Part shown: positions 33,169 to 42,261 of the stretch, piece after piece
How the letters are laid out: every line of letters begins with the position of its first letter
Position numbering within the stretch: position 1 is the first letter of the stretch
Assembly: GCF_017939705.1 (NCBI RefSeq)
Contig: NZ_JAGKSQ010000009.1
Span: 1 to 64,000 of the forward strand
Source: Halalkalibacter suaedae
GTDB taxonomy: Bacteria; Bacillota; Bacilli; Bacillales; Bacillaceae_D
Length of the DNA: 64,000 nucleotides
Direction of reading: 5' to 3'
The notes under the pieces: generated by a model
What the model was told of the DNA's origin: nothing
Database searches by the model: none
What the model saw: the letters and a program-made list of their open reading frames with translations, nothing else
Made by a program: the position numbers and the translations under genes

Positions 33169-35916
33169 ATGGTTGAGTACTTTAAAAAAAGAAAAGCTAA
33201 GAAACAAGAAATTATTCAACGTGTAAAGGAAGACAAGGCTAAGCGTAAAGAAAGAAAGCAAGAAATTACCGCATTGCCAGAATCAGAACGCAAGGCACAA
33301 ATTGAAAGCGATAAGCTTTTGCGAAAAGAGCAGAAACAAGAAAGAAAGCAAGAATTGAAATCATTAAGCCGTAAAGAAAGAAAAGAAGCAAAAAAAGAAG
33401 CGAAAATGTATAAGAAAATAAAAAATAGACCAAGGCGGATCGCGGGTTGGTCAGCTGTTGCCGCACTGTTATTAATAGTAATTGTCACTACAGGACCGAC
33501 TGTTGTAAGCGTACTTGATAATGTGACAGGTAAACATATTACGATTGATACAACAAGTACAGAAGCTATCAAAGCGAGAGAAGCTGCTGATGTTGTTTCA
33601 GAAGAGATTGCGAATGAAGGATTAGTATTATTAAAGAATGAAAATAACTCCTTGCCATTAACAGATAACAAAATTAATGTATTTGGCTCTACTGCGTTCA
33701 CTTTTAAATACGCTGGCGGTGGGTCTGGTGCATCAGACCAAACTCGTGCTGTCAGTTTATTTGATGCACTTAAGAATGCAGGCGTTGAATATAATCAGGA
33801 ACTGTATGATTACTATATGGGATTGCCAGAATTAGAAGAAAAGACAGGGAATTCAGATACTGGTGTTGTTCAAGTCATTAAAGGAATGTTAAGTAGCGGT
33901 GAGCCAGCTGGTGAACCAGATATAACTGATACTACACTTGCCCAAGCGAAAGATTACTCTGAAAATGCAATGATTATTATTCAAAGTGACGCTGTAGAAG
34001 CTTCAGATGTGAGTATAGAACAATTACAGTTGTCAGATGAAATGCATAATTTAGTTGAAAAAGTCGCAAATAACTTCAGTAACGTTACAATTGTCGTCAA
34101 TGCTGGTAATACGTTGGAATTAGGGTTTGTTGAAGAATATCCAAGTATTCAGTCTGTTATTTGGGTTGGAACACCTGGACCATTTGGAACAAACTCTCTT
34201 GCAAAGGCATTATCAGGTGAATTAAATCCTTCTGGACGTATTACTGATACGTATGTTTATGATATTACATCTTCACCAGCGAGTGAAAACTTTGGTGACT
34301 ATAAATATGAAAATTTAGATAAAGCTTACCTTAACTACGAAGAAGGCATTTATGTGGGGTACAGATTTTATGAAACTTTCTATCAAGGAAATGAAGAAGG
34401 CTACAATCAAACAGTTCAATTTCCTTTTGGATCTGGTCTAAGTTATACAACATTTGATTGGAATATAGTTAACCAAGAATTAAACAGTGATTCTATTGAA
34501 TTGCAAGTTGAAGTGACGAATACAGGTGAAGTAGCTGGTAAGGACGTAATTCAAGTTTATTATACTCCTCCTTATACACCAGGTGGGATTGAGAAATCTG
34601 CCATCAATTTAGCTACATTTGAAAAAACAAAATCACTAGAGCCAGGAGAGTCTGAGGTAGTAACTATTCAGTATGGTACGAGAGAAATGGCTTCTTACGA
34701 TATGGTAAATGAGAACTATATTTTAGAAAATGGAACATACCAAATTAAACTTGGTAAAAATGTTCATGAAATTGATAGCGCAGTAAACTTTGAATTATCT
34801 CAGGATATTGTATATCAAACAGATGATGCTACAGGAACAGAATACAAAAATCGTTTTACTCAATCAGAAAACGAGTTAACCGTTCTTTCTCGTAATGATT
34901 GGGAGGGAACCTATCCATCAGATGAAGATGATATAAAAGTTGCAACTGATAAGATTATCGAAAGAGTGCAAGGACATGAATATAATGATGACGTAGAAAT
35001 GCCTACGACAGGTGCTGACAATGGCCTTAAATTGGAAGACCTAAAAGGGTTAGATTATGAGGATCCTTTATGGGATGAATTCTTAGACCAATTGACTGTT
35101 GATCAAATGATTAATTATGTAACAGATGCAGCTTATCATACAATTGAAATTGAGGAACTGGGTATTCCAAACACCGTGTTAATGGATGGACCTGCTGGAT
35201 TTAGCTTTTTCTTTAAGCAATTTGAAGCGGGTGCTTACCCAACAGAAATTGTTATGGCATCCACATGGAATAAAGATTTAGCGTACAAAATGGGTGAAAC
35301 GATTGGACAAGAAGCAAAAGCTTACGGAATTCACGGTTGGTACGCACCGGCTCTTAATATTCATCGTACGCCACAAGGTGGTAGAAACTTCGAGTATATG
35401 TCAGAAGACCCTGTATTAAACGGCATTATTGGTAGCGGTATGGCGAAAGGTGCAGAGGACCAAGATGTTACAGTATACATGAAACATTTTATAATGAATG
35501 AGCAAGAAACGAATGCACGCTCTGGGATTCTAGTATGGTCAAATGAGCAAGCGATGCGAGAAATTCACCTACGTCCTTTTGAAATGACTGTAAAAGAGGC
35601 TGATGTAACTGGTGCAATGTCTAGTTTTACCTATATTGATGGGAAATGGGCGAATCCGGAATTGCTAAATGGAATGCTGAGAGATGAATGGGGATTTGAA
35701 GGAGTAGTATCTTCAGATGCGGTGTTCGGATTCATGGAACCACAAAAAGCCATTACATCTGGTAATGATTTAATGTTAGATATTTTATCAGTTACCAAGA
35801 ACAGAGATCTCTTAGAAGAAGCATATGATGAACGTCCAGAAGCGATTACAGTTGGACTTCGAAATAGCATGCATAATGCACTATATGCAACACTCAAAAC
35901 GCATATTTTTAACTAA
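33169..35916 (+). CDS. Membrane-anchored GH3 glycosidase with permuted domain order
   Basis: A 915-aa protein. Residues 1-90 are extremely Lys/Glu/Arg-rich, probably a cytosolic coiled region. One membrane helix follows (about 91-115), with the rest probably outside. The GH3 modules are in reversed order: the C-terminal alpha/beta domain first (EGLVLLKNENNSLPL, about 145), then the fibronectin III-like domain (FPFGSGLSYTTFDW, about 425), then the catalytic barrel (about 630-890) with MDGPAG, NIHRTPQGGRNFEYMSEDP and the nucleophile region VSSDAVFGF (D850, with Ala where Trp is usual). Such permuted GH3 enzymes are known from gut clostridia. TTG 33154 lies in the RBS, so ATG 33169 is used. The substrate is presumably a beta-gluco- or xylo-oligosaccharide. 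Confidence 0.88.
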   Translation: MVEYFKKRKAKKQEIIQRVKEDKAKRKERKQEITALPESERKAQIESDKLLRKEQKQERKQELKSLSRKERKEAKKEAKMYKKIKNRPRRIAGWSAVAALLLIVIVTTGPTVVSVLDNVTGKHITIDTTSTEAIKAREAADVVSEEIANEGLVLLKNENNSLPLTDNKINVFGSTAFTFKYAGGGSGASDQTRAVSLFDALKNAGVEYNQELYDYYMGLPELEEKTGNSDTGVVQVIKGMLSSGEPAGEPDITDTTLAQAKDYSENAMIIIQSDAVEASDVSIEQLQLSDEMHNLVEKVANNFSNVTIVVNAGNTLELGFVEEYPSIQSVIWVGTPGPFGTNSLAKALSGELNPSGRITDTYVYDITSSPASENFGDYKYENLDKAYLNYEEGIYVGYRFYETFYQGNEEGYNQTVQFPFGSGLSYTTFDWNIVNQELNSDSIELQVEVTNTGEVAGKDVIQVYYTPPYTPGGIEKSAINLATFEKTKSLEPGESEVVTIQYGTREMASYDMVNENYILENGTYQIKLGKNVHEIDSAVNFELSQDIVYQTDDATGTEYKNRFTQSENELTVLSRNDWEGTYPSDEDDIKVATDKIIERVQGHEYNDDVEMPTTGADNGLKLEDLKGLDYEDPLWDEFLDQLTVDQMINYVTDAAYHTIEIEELGIPNTVLMDGPAGFSFFFKQFEAGAYPTEIVMASTWNKDLAYKMGETIGQEAKAYGIHGWYAPALNIHRTPQGGRNFEYMSEDPVLNGIIGSGMAKGAEDQDVTVYMKHFIMNEQETNARSGILVWSNEQAMREIHLRPFEMTVKEADVTGAMSSFTYIDGKWANPELLNGMLRDEWGFEGVVSSDAVFGFMEPQKAITSGNDLMLDILSVTKNRDLLEEAYDERPEAITVGLRNSMHNALYATLKTHIFN

Positions 35917-35929
35917 ACTTGATAGAGTG

Positions 35930-35956
35930 AGAAGGCGGACTTAGTCCGCCTTCTTA
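35930..35956 (+). terminator. Hairpin between the two GH3 genes
   Basis: A perfect 11-bp stem (GAAGGCGGACT / AGTCCGCCTTC, 3-nt or smaller loop) is followed by only a weak T tract. It may act as a partial terminator or an mRNA-stability hairpin between the two genes. Confidence 0.6.
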
Positions 35957-35983
35957 CAATTAATAACTTTTGGGCGGTGTAGA

Positions 35984-38320
35984 ATGAAACATTCAGATAT
36001 AATTAAACAAATGACTTTGGAAGAGAAAGCTTCCCTCATGTCCGGAAAAAACTTTTGGAATACCAAAGCCATAGAACGACTTGGTATTCCATCCATCATG
36101 CTAACCGATGGACCACATGGACTGCGTAAACAAGGTGGAAAAGCAGATCATTTAGGACTAAACAAAAGTTTACCAGCAACTTGCTACCCAACAGCAGCAA
36201 CACTAGCAAATAGTTGGGATAAGTCACTTGCATATGGTGTTGGGCAAGATATTGGTAAGGAAGCTCGCAGTGAAAAAGTAAGTGTCTTACTTGGACCTGG
36301 TTTAAATATTAAACGGAATCCATTATGCGGGCGTAATTTTGAATATTTCTCTGAAGACCCATACCTAACGGGTGAACTCGCTAGTGAAATGGTCAAAGGA
36401 ATTCAGTCAAATGGTATTTCAGCTTGCCCAAAGCATTATGCTGTTAATAGTCAGGAACATATGCGAATGACAATTGACGAAATTGTAGATGAACGTTCGC
36501 TTAGAGAAATTTATTTAACAGGGTTTGAAAAAGTTGTAAAAGAGAGCAATCCTTATACGATGATGTCTTCTTATAACAAGGTGAATGGTGAATTTGCAAA
36601 TGAAAATCAACATTTAGCTAATGATATTTTGTATTCTGAATGGGGATTTGACGGGGTTATTGTAACTGACTGGGGAGGAAATAATGACCGTATTGCTGGG
36701 TTAAAGGCTCATAATCAGTTAGAAATGCCATCAACTAACGGAATTACAGATAGAGAAATTGTTGATGCAATAAATGCAGGAACATTAGATGAATCAATAT
36801 TGGATGAAGCAGTAGATCAATTGCTATCGCTAATATATAAAGTTCGTTTAGATGATAAAGAATCAGTAGAAGTAGATTATGAAGAGCACAATAATAAGGC
36901 AGTGGAAGCTGCTCGTCAATCTATCGTGCTGCTCAAGAATGAGAATAGTATTCTGCCACTTAAAGCGGGAACGAAAGTAGCAGTTGTTGGTGATTTTGCA
37001 AAAAATCCAAGATACCAAGGTGCTGGAAGTTCATTAATTAATCCTTATAAATTAAGTAATCCCCTTGATAGCCTCCAAAATTCCTCGTTGAGTATAGCTG
37101 GATACGCTCAAGGCTATAAGCGTATGGGAGGGAAGAGTAATAAATTAATGCAAGAAGCAATCAGTCTTGGGAAGTCTGCTGAAGTAGTGCTTTTATTTAT
37201 TGGTCTTGATGAAAGCAAAGAAGCAGAAGGGGTTGATAGAGAGGATTTAAAACTAGCTGAAAATCAATTAGAACTTGTTGAAGCTCTAGTAAAGGTAAAC
37301 AAGAATGTTGTTGTTGTTTTATCTGGAGGTGGAGCACTTGAATTACCATTTGCAGATAATGTACAAGGAATGATACACACATATCTTTCGGGACAAGGTG
37401 GCGGAGATGCAGTAGCTGATATATTACTTGGTAAACACAATCCAAGTGGGAAACTAAGTGAAACATTCCCAATTTGTTACACTGATGTTCCTTCCTCGGC
37501 GTACTATCCTGGTCATCAAGCCACAAGTGAACATAAAGAAGGACTGTTCATTGGCTACAGATATTTTGAAACCGCAAATGTACCTGTGCGTTACCCATTT
37601 GGATATGGTCTGTCTTATACTACATTCGAATATAGTGACATTGTCATTGATGGCTTAACTGTAAGCTTTGATCTGACAAATACAGGTGAAGTTGCTGGTG
37701 CAGAAATTGCTCAATTGTATATTGAAAAGGTAAATTCGGCAATTTTTCGTTCGAACAAGGAATTGAAAGGCTTTGATAAAGTACACTTGGAACCGGGTGA
37801 AACGAAGCGAGTGGTACTAACATTAACAAAACGAGATTTCTCTTACTATAATCCTGAAATCAAGGACTGGGAGATTGAATCGGGGACCTACAAAATTCAA
37901 GTAGGTAGTTCAATTCAAGACATTCGTCTAGAGGGAACAGTTGAGATGGCTGGTGTCTCTCCATCGGTATTCTTAAAAACTGATTTCCCTCACTACGGAA
38001 CGGCATATATAAAGGATGTCCCAGATTCAGAATTTGAGAAATTATTAGGAAGAGAACTCCCGCAGAAAAACTGGGATCTTAATAAAGACTTAGGAATGAA
38101 TGACACGATTAATCAAGCTCAGCATAAGAATTGGTTAGGGAAACTACTATATAATTCTATTATGATCGTTCATTTTTCTCTTAAAAAGATGGGGAAACCA
38201 TTAACAGCAAACAACGTGTACTTTATTATTAACATGCCGTTTAGGCAAATTGACCGCTTTACAGGTGGAAAAGTGAGTAAAAAAAATGTTGAGAGCTTTT
38301 TGCGTTGGATTAATCGATAA
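35984..38320 (+). CDS. GH3 beta-glucosidase-type glycosidase, cytosolic
   Basis: A 778-aa family 3 glycoside hydrolase in the normal domain order. The barrel carries LTDGPHGLRKQ, GLNIKRNPLCGRNFEYFSEDP and the catalytic nucleophile D229 in VIVTDWGG. The alpha/beta domain starts near residue 305 (AARQSIVLLKNENSILPL). The fibronectin III-like domain begins YPFGYGLSYTTFEY. An unusual C-terminal extension of about 100 residues (from about residue 670) is predicted soluble, with one hydrophobic stretch. There is no signal peptide, so it acts on imported oligosaccharides. It is 67 bp after the permuted GH3 gene, probably in the same unit. Its leader GGGCGGTGTAG is also found before the AraC-GH39 gene. 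Confidence 0.92.
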   Translation: MKHSDIIKQMTLEEKASLMSGKNFWNTKAIERLGIPSIMLTDGPHGLRKQGGKADHLGLNKSLPATCYPTAATLANSWDKSLAYGVGQDIGKEARSEKVSVLLGPGLNIKRNPLCGRNFEYFSEDPYLTGELASEMVKGIQSNGISACPKHYAVNSQEHMRMTIDEIVDERSLREIYLTGFEKVVKESNPYTMMSSYNKVNGEFANENQHLANDILYSEWGFDGVIVTDWGGNNDRIAGLKAHNQLEMPSTNGITDREIVDAINAGTLDESILDEAVDQLLSLIYKVRLDDKESVEVDYEEHNNKAVEAARQSIVLLKNENSILPLKAGTKVAVVGDFAKNPRYQGAGSSLINPYKLSNPLDSLQNSSLSIAGYAQGYKRMGGKSNKLMQEAISLGKSAEVVLLFIGLDESKEAEGVDREDLKLAENQLELVEALVKVNKNVVVVLSGGGALELPFADNVQGMIHTYLSGQGGGDAVADILLGKHNPSGKLSETFPICYTDVPSSAYYPGHQATSEHKEGLFIGYRYFETANVPVRYPFGYGLSYTTFEYSDIVIDGLTVSFDLTNTGEVAGAEIAQLYIEKVNSAIFRSNKELKGFDKVHLEPGETKRVVLTLTKRDFSYYNPEIKDWEIESGTYKIQVGSSIQDIRLEGTVEMAGVSPSVFLKTDFPHYGTAYIKDVPDSEFEKLLGRELPQKNWDLNKDLGMNDTINQAQHKNWLGKLLYNSIMIVHFSLKKMGKPLTANNVYFIINMPFRQIDRFTGGKVSKKNVESFLRWINR

Positions 38321-38504
38321 GTTTTAACCTAAAGAAATTATTACTTCACCAAACAAAGACCAACGATTTGGTCAAAGAAGTCTGCGATTACCATCTAATC
38401 CATGTTGACTGCTTTTCGCAATTAAGAAAATCGATGCAGGTTAAGTGATTGTGTTTCAGAGGCTTATTTCGTCCATTGACTTTCATTGTGAGGTGAATTC
38501 AAGT

Positions 38505-38545
38505 AGGCTTTTCATAAGTTTATGAACTTATGAAAGGCTTTTTTC
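38505..38545 (+). terminator. Rho-independent terminator after the GH3 genes
   Basis: AGGCTTTTCATAAGTT pairs with AACTTATGAAAGGCTT (one bulge or mismatch) over a 4-nt loop, then TTTTT. The remainder of 38321-38632 contains only a small hairpin near 38358 and no gene. Confidence 0.88.
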
Positions 38546-38632
38546 ATCTTTTATCTAACGTGAAGCACGCAGTTAATAGGCGGTGAACATCGGAGTTTTA
38601 TAGTGTGTTATTGAAAAAGGGGGAAAATCAAA

Positions 38633-39601
38633 TTGGATAAACGATTTGGATGGGCATATATTGGAAGTGGAAGTATCGCACAGAAAACCGCCAAACAAAT
38701 ACTGGGTACAGGTGACCATAAGATTGTATCAGTTTGGTCTCATCACAAAGAAAACGCAGATACATTTGCTAAGAAATATAATTGTTTAGCATTTGAAAAC
38801 ATGGAAGATGCGATACGCACGCAAGGGGTAGAAGGTGTTTACATAGCAACACCACACACTGCCCATTTTAACAATGCATTGCTAGCATTAAAATGCCAAA
38901 AACCTGTTTTGATAGAAAAGCCAATCACAGTAAATACAAAGGAATTAGAGATACTATTAGAATACGCAACCAAACAAAACTTGTATATAGGGGAAGCTAT
39001 GTGGACGAAATTCAATCCATTAGCTAAATTTATCAACGAGTATGTTGAAGCGGGTAATATAGGTGATATTTTAGAGTTTGATGCTAGTTTCTGTGTTTGG
39101 TCTCCAAGAAGAAAAAGAGTGATCAGACCTGAGTTAGGAGGGGGAGCTCTACTTGATTTAGGAGTTTACCCTATAACATACAGTCATATGCTACTTGGAA
39201 AGCCATCAGCTATTGATGCCAAAACGAAATTAAACAAATTTGGTGTGGATGGTGATGATAAAATTAAACTAACTAATAAAAATAATTCAGTAAGTACTAT
39301 ATCAACTTCCATTTTTAAATACAGCAGTATCCAGGCAAATATAATAGGAACTAAGGGTAAAATCAAGGTGCCTAATTTCTTTTCTGGTAACAAAGCAACT
39401 ATAATATCTAATGGAAAAAAGACTGTCTATAAAACAGGTAGTAGTAGTTATACCTATCAATTTAATAAGGTAGCACAGGATATTAGGCTAGGTAAATTAG
39501 AAAGTGAAGAGGTACAGCATAAAGATAGTCTAGAAATAATGGAAATAATGGATGAATGTCGAAAGCAATTTGGTGTCTATTACGAAAATGATAGGGCCTA
39601 A
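38633..39601 (+). CDS. Gfo/Idh/MocA family oxidoreductase
   Basis: A 322-aa NAD(P)-dependent dehydrogenase of the glucose-fructose oxidoreductase/inositol dehydrogenase family. The Rossmann motif is GSGSIAQKTAKQI (about residues 11-23), the cofactor-binding EKPITVN lies at about 99-105, and the catalytic-region GGGALLDLGVYPITY at about 168-182. The start is TTG 38633 with AAGGGGGA about 8 nt upstream. It oxidises or isomerises a sugar or polyol, with the substrate unknown. Being next to the GH3 genes suggests a place in the same sugar pathway, although a terminator separates them. Confidence 0.88.
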   Translation: MDKRFGWAYIGSGSIAQKTAKQILGTGDHKIVSVWSHHKENADTFAKKYNCLAFENMEDAIRTQGVEGVYIATPHTAHFNNALLALKCQKPVLIEKPITVNTKELEILLEYATKQNLYIGEAMWTKFNPLAKFINEYVEAGNIGDILEFDASFCVWSPRRKRVIRPELGGGALLDLGVYPITYSHMLLGKPSAIDAKTKLNKFGVDGDDKIKLTNKNNSVSTISTSIFKYSSIQANIIGTKGKIKVPNFFSGNKATIISNGKKTVYKTGSSSYTYQFNKVAQDIRLGKLESEEVQHKDSLEIMEIMDECRKQFGVYYENDRA

Positions 39602-39619
39602 AGACAAAATATTAGCGGG

Positions 39620-39660
39620 GCTTCTCATAGGTTCATTGGACTTTTGAGAGGCTTCTTTTT
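39620..39660 (+). terminator. Probable terminator after the MocA-type gene
   Basis: GCTTCTCA pairs with TGAGAGGC (one G-T pair) across a 17-nt loop, followed by TTCTTTTT. Confidence 0.7.
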
Positions 39661-39835
39661 GGATTCCAGAAGTAACTCTGGTAAAAGCTGATTTATCAGG
39701 ATACGAAATTAATTTTTTTACTCCCAATGTACTTGTATAAACAAGTGAACTAAAACAAATAAACGAAATGCACAACGTGTAAGCGTTTTTACGGAAGAAA
39801 CATACTTATTATTACAAAAATTTCTATAAATGATA

Positions 39836-40050
39836 TTGACATTCATTATCATTTGGTAGTAAGGTAATACATGTAAATAACGATAATCATTATCAATTAA
39901 ATGAAATTGATTGAAAATCCGCTATGTTTTCATTTTTCATTTCGGTTGGTAATAATTATTAATTAGATTAATTTAAGTGAAAATTATAGTTGCTAATTTT
40001 CGAATGTTTGGTATAATTTGTAATGTTGTTGAAAATGATAATCATTATCA
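39836..40050 (+). promoter_or_regulatory. Fur-box region upstream of the siderophore importer
   Basis: The 580-bp gap before yclQ has no gene but three Fur-type sites. The first is weak: TGACATTCATTATCA at 39838-39852, overlapping a -35 TTGACA at 39836-39841. The second is CGATAATCATTATCA at 39881-39895, a 7-1-7 box with one mismatch. The third is TGATAATCATTATCA at 40036-40050, a perfect 7-1-7 Fur box that extends to a 17-bp palindrome. The last lies 130 bp before the start codon. Two promoters may exist, each with its own operator. Confidence 0.85.
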
Positions 40051-40181
40051 TCGTTTTGTGTAATAGCGATGCACTATGTTAAATAGAGATAAAATCGGCA
40101 TAAAACGTAGATAATCAGTTTGTCAGTTCAATAAGCTTTAGTTTTAAAAAATATAATACATAAGGAAAGAGGTAGGAGAAA

Positions 40182-41222
40182 ATGGGGAAGTTTAAATTAA
40201 CTATCGTTTTAGCAATTTTTATTTTAATATTGGCGGCTTGCGGAAGTTCGGATGATACAAGTGGGGAAACTGAAGCTACTGAACCTGAAGTTAGTGAGAC
40301 TGAAACAGCGGAAACAGAGGAAGCTACAGAACCTACAACTGTCGAAATCACTGATGCTCACGGAACGGTAACGGTTCCTGTCAATCCTAAGAATGTAGTT
40401 GCTTTGGATAACAGAACATTTGAAACATTGGAAGATTGGGGAATTGAGTTGGCTGCTGTTCCAAAACCGTTAATGCTAGCAGATTCATCATATGTAGCCG
40501 ATGAAAACGTTCAAGATGTTGGGATGCACCGTGAACCAAACCTTGAAATCATAGCAGCTGCAGATCCTGAACTTGTCATTGTTGGTCAAAGATTTTCAGG
40601 ATATTATGAAGATATTAAAAAATTAGTACCAAATGCAGCTGTCATTGATTTAAATGTTGACGTAGAAACTAGTGATCCAGGAGATAAGTTAGTTAATGGA
40701 TTTAAAGATACGACAATTGCTTTAGGGCAAATTTTTGATAAGAATGAAGAAGCTGAACAATTGGTAGCTGATTTAGACCAAGCGATTGAGGATGCTAAAG
40801 CTGCGTATAATGGCAGCGACACAATCATGAGTGTGATTGTTTCTGGTGGGGATATTGGTTTTTCAGCTCCTAACACTGGCCGTGTATTTGGACCATTGTA
40901 TGACATTTTCGAATGGACTCCGGCATTAGAGGTTGAAGATACGTCTACAGATCACCAAGGTGATGAAATTTCAGTTGAAGCGATCGCACAAAGCAATCCT
41001 GATTGGATCTTCGTTTTAGATCGTGATGCTCCAATCTCTGGTATCGCGGCAGATGAAAAGGTTCCTGCTCAGGATGTGATTGATAATTCACCTGCTCTTC
41101 AAAACACAACGGCTGTTTCTGAAGGACAGATCGTTTATGCACCAATTGATACCTATATTAATGAATCAATTCAAACGTTTACAGAGTTATTTACAAACAT
41201 TGCTGATACTTTAGCTGAATAG
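40182..41222 (+). CDS. yclQ: Siderophore ABC transporter substrate-binding lipoprotein (YclQ/FatB-like)
   Basis: A 346-aa lipoprotein. The lipobox LAACGSS gives the acylated Cys at about residue 20. A Glu/Thr-rich linker (about 22-52) precedes the periplasmic-binding domain, with VPVNPKNVVALDNRTFETLEDWGI and RFSGYYEDIKKLVPNAAVIDLNVD typical of the petrobactin/catechol-siderophore group (FatB, YclQ, FpuA). It captures a ferric siderophore outside the membrane. It is first in a four-gene operon, whereas B. subtilis places yclQ last. Perfect and near-perfect Fur boxes lie upstream. Siderophore identity is inferred from family only. Confidence 0.88.
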   Translation: MGKFKLTIVLAIFILILAACGSSDDTSGETEATEPEVSETETAETEEATEPTTVEITDAHGTVTVPVNPKNVVALDNRTFETLEDWGIELAAVPKPLMLADSSYVADENVQDVGMHREPNLEIIAAADPELVIVGQRFSGYYEDIKKLVPNAAVIDLNVDVETSDPGDKLVNGFKDTTIALGQIFDKNEEAEQLVADLDQAIEDAKAAYNGSDTIMSVIVSGGDIGFSAPNTGRVFGPLYDIFEWTPALEVEDTSTDHQGDEISVEAIAQSNPDWIFVLDRDAPISGIAADEKVPAQDVIDNSPALQNTTAVSEGQIVYAPIDTYINESIQTFTELFTNIADTLAE

Positions 41223-41241
41223 GGTAAAGGAGTTTAACATA

Positions 41242-42261
41242 GTGCAGAAAAATATAATCGCCGGGATTGAGAGAAATTCTCAATCCCGGTTTTATAACCA
41301 AAATAAAATATGGACAAAACCTTTTATACTAGCGATTATCGTTGTAATTGGTTTAGGTGTCATTTCCCTGTTAACTGGGGTTTATGATATACGTGGACAA
41401 GAAGATGGAATGGAGATGTTCTTCATCACTCGTGTTCCAAGAACAGTTGCACTCATGCTTACTGGAGCTGCTTTGGCCATGACAGGGCTCGTCATGCAGC
41501 TTATTACACAGAATCGGTTAGTTGAGCCTACCACAACAGGTACGACTGAATGGGCTGGTTTGGGTCTTCTTTGTGTTTATTTATTATTTCCTGCACCCTC
41601 TTTAGTACTTAGAATGACTGGCGCAATCATTTTTTCTTTTATAGGAACGATGATTTTCTTTTTGTTTATCAGAAGGGTTAGACTCCGTTCCTCTTTAATT
41701 GTCCCAATCATTGGTTTAATGCTTGGTGCCGTCATTTCTGCCGTTTCTACTTTTACGAGCCTCTTTTTTCAAATGTCACAAGTGATTGAAGGCTGGTTTG
41801 TAGGATCCTTTTCGTCTGTTCAAGCTGGAAGGTATGAATATTTATGGATCATTGTGATCGTTACGATTCTTATTTTTATTTATGCGAATAGATTGACTCT
41901 AGCCGGTCTAGGGGAAGATACTGCCACAAGTCTTGGAGTAAATTATAATACCCTCATTCTAATGGCTAATGGTCTTATTGCTGTCGCCATTGGGATTGTT
42001 TCAGCTGTTATTGGAAACTTGCCATTTCTAGGATTAATTGTCCCAAATATTGTGTCGATGTTTAGAGGGGATGATCTTAGAAGTAATTTGCCTTGGGTAT
42101 GTTTGATTGGAATGGGGACGATTACTCTGTGTGACATCATTTCCAGGACGATTATTATGCCTTTTGAAGTCCCTGTTTCTTTAATCCTTGGATCAGTAGG
42201 TTCTGTTGTATTCATTATGATCTTATTGAGACAAAGAAAACCAAGGAGGAGGCTAGGATGA
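41242..42261 (+). CDS. yclN: Siderophore ABC transporter permease (YclN-like, FecCD family)
   Basis: A 339-aa FecCD-type permease with about nine or ten membrane segments. It has RVPRTVALMLTGAALAMTGLVMQ (about residues 60-82), the TTTGTTEWAGLG segment, and the ATPase-coupling region GNLPFLGLIVPNIVSMFRGDDLR near residue 255. It closely follows B. subtilis YclN in layout. The start is GTG 41242 with AAAGGAG about 10 nt upstream. It overlaps yclO by 4 bp (ATGA), so the two half-permeases are made together. Confidence 0.92.
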   Translation: MQKNIIAGIERNSQSRFYNQNKIWTKPFILAIIVVIGLGVISLLTGVYDIRGQEDGMEMFFITRVPRTVALMLTGAALAMTGLVMQLITQNRLVEPTTTGTTEWAGLGLLCVYLLFPAPSLVLRMTGAIIFSFIGTMIFFLFIRRVRLRSSLIVPIIGLMLGAVISAVSTFTSLFFQMSQVIEGWFVGSFSSVQAGRYEYLWIIVIVTILIFIYANRLTLAGLGEDTATSLGVNYNTLILMANGLIAVAIGIVSAVIGNLPFLGLIVPNIVSMFRGDDLRSNLPWVCLIGMGTITLCDIISRTIIMPFEVPVSLILGSVGSVVFIMILLRQRKPRRRLG

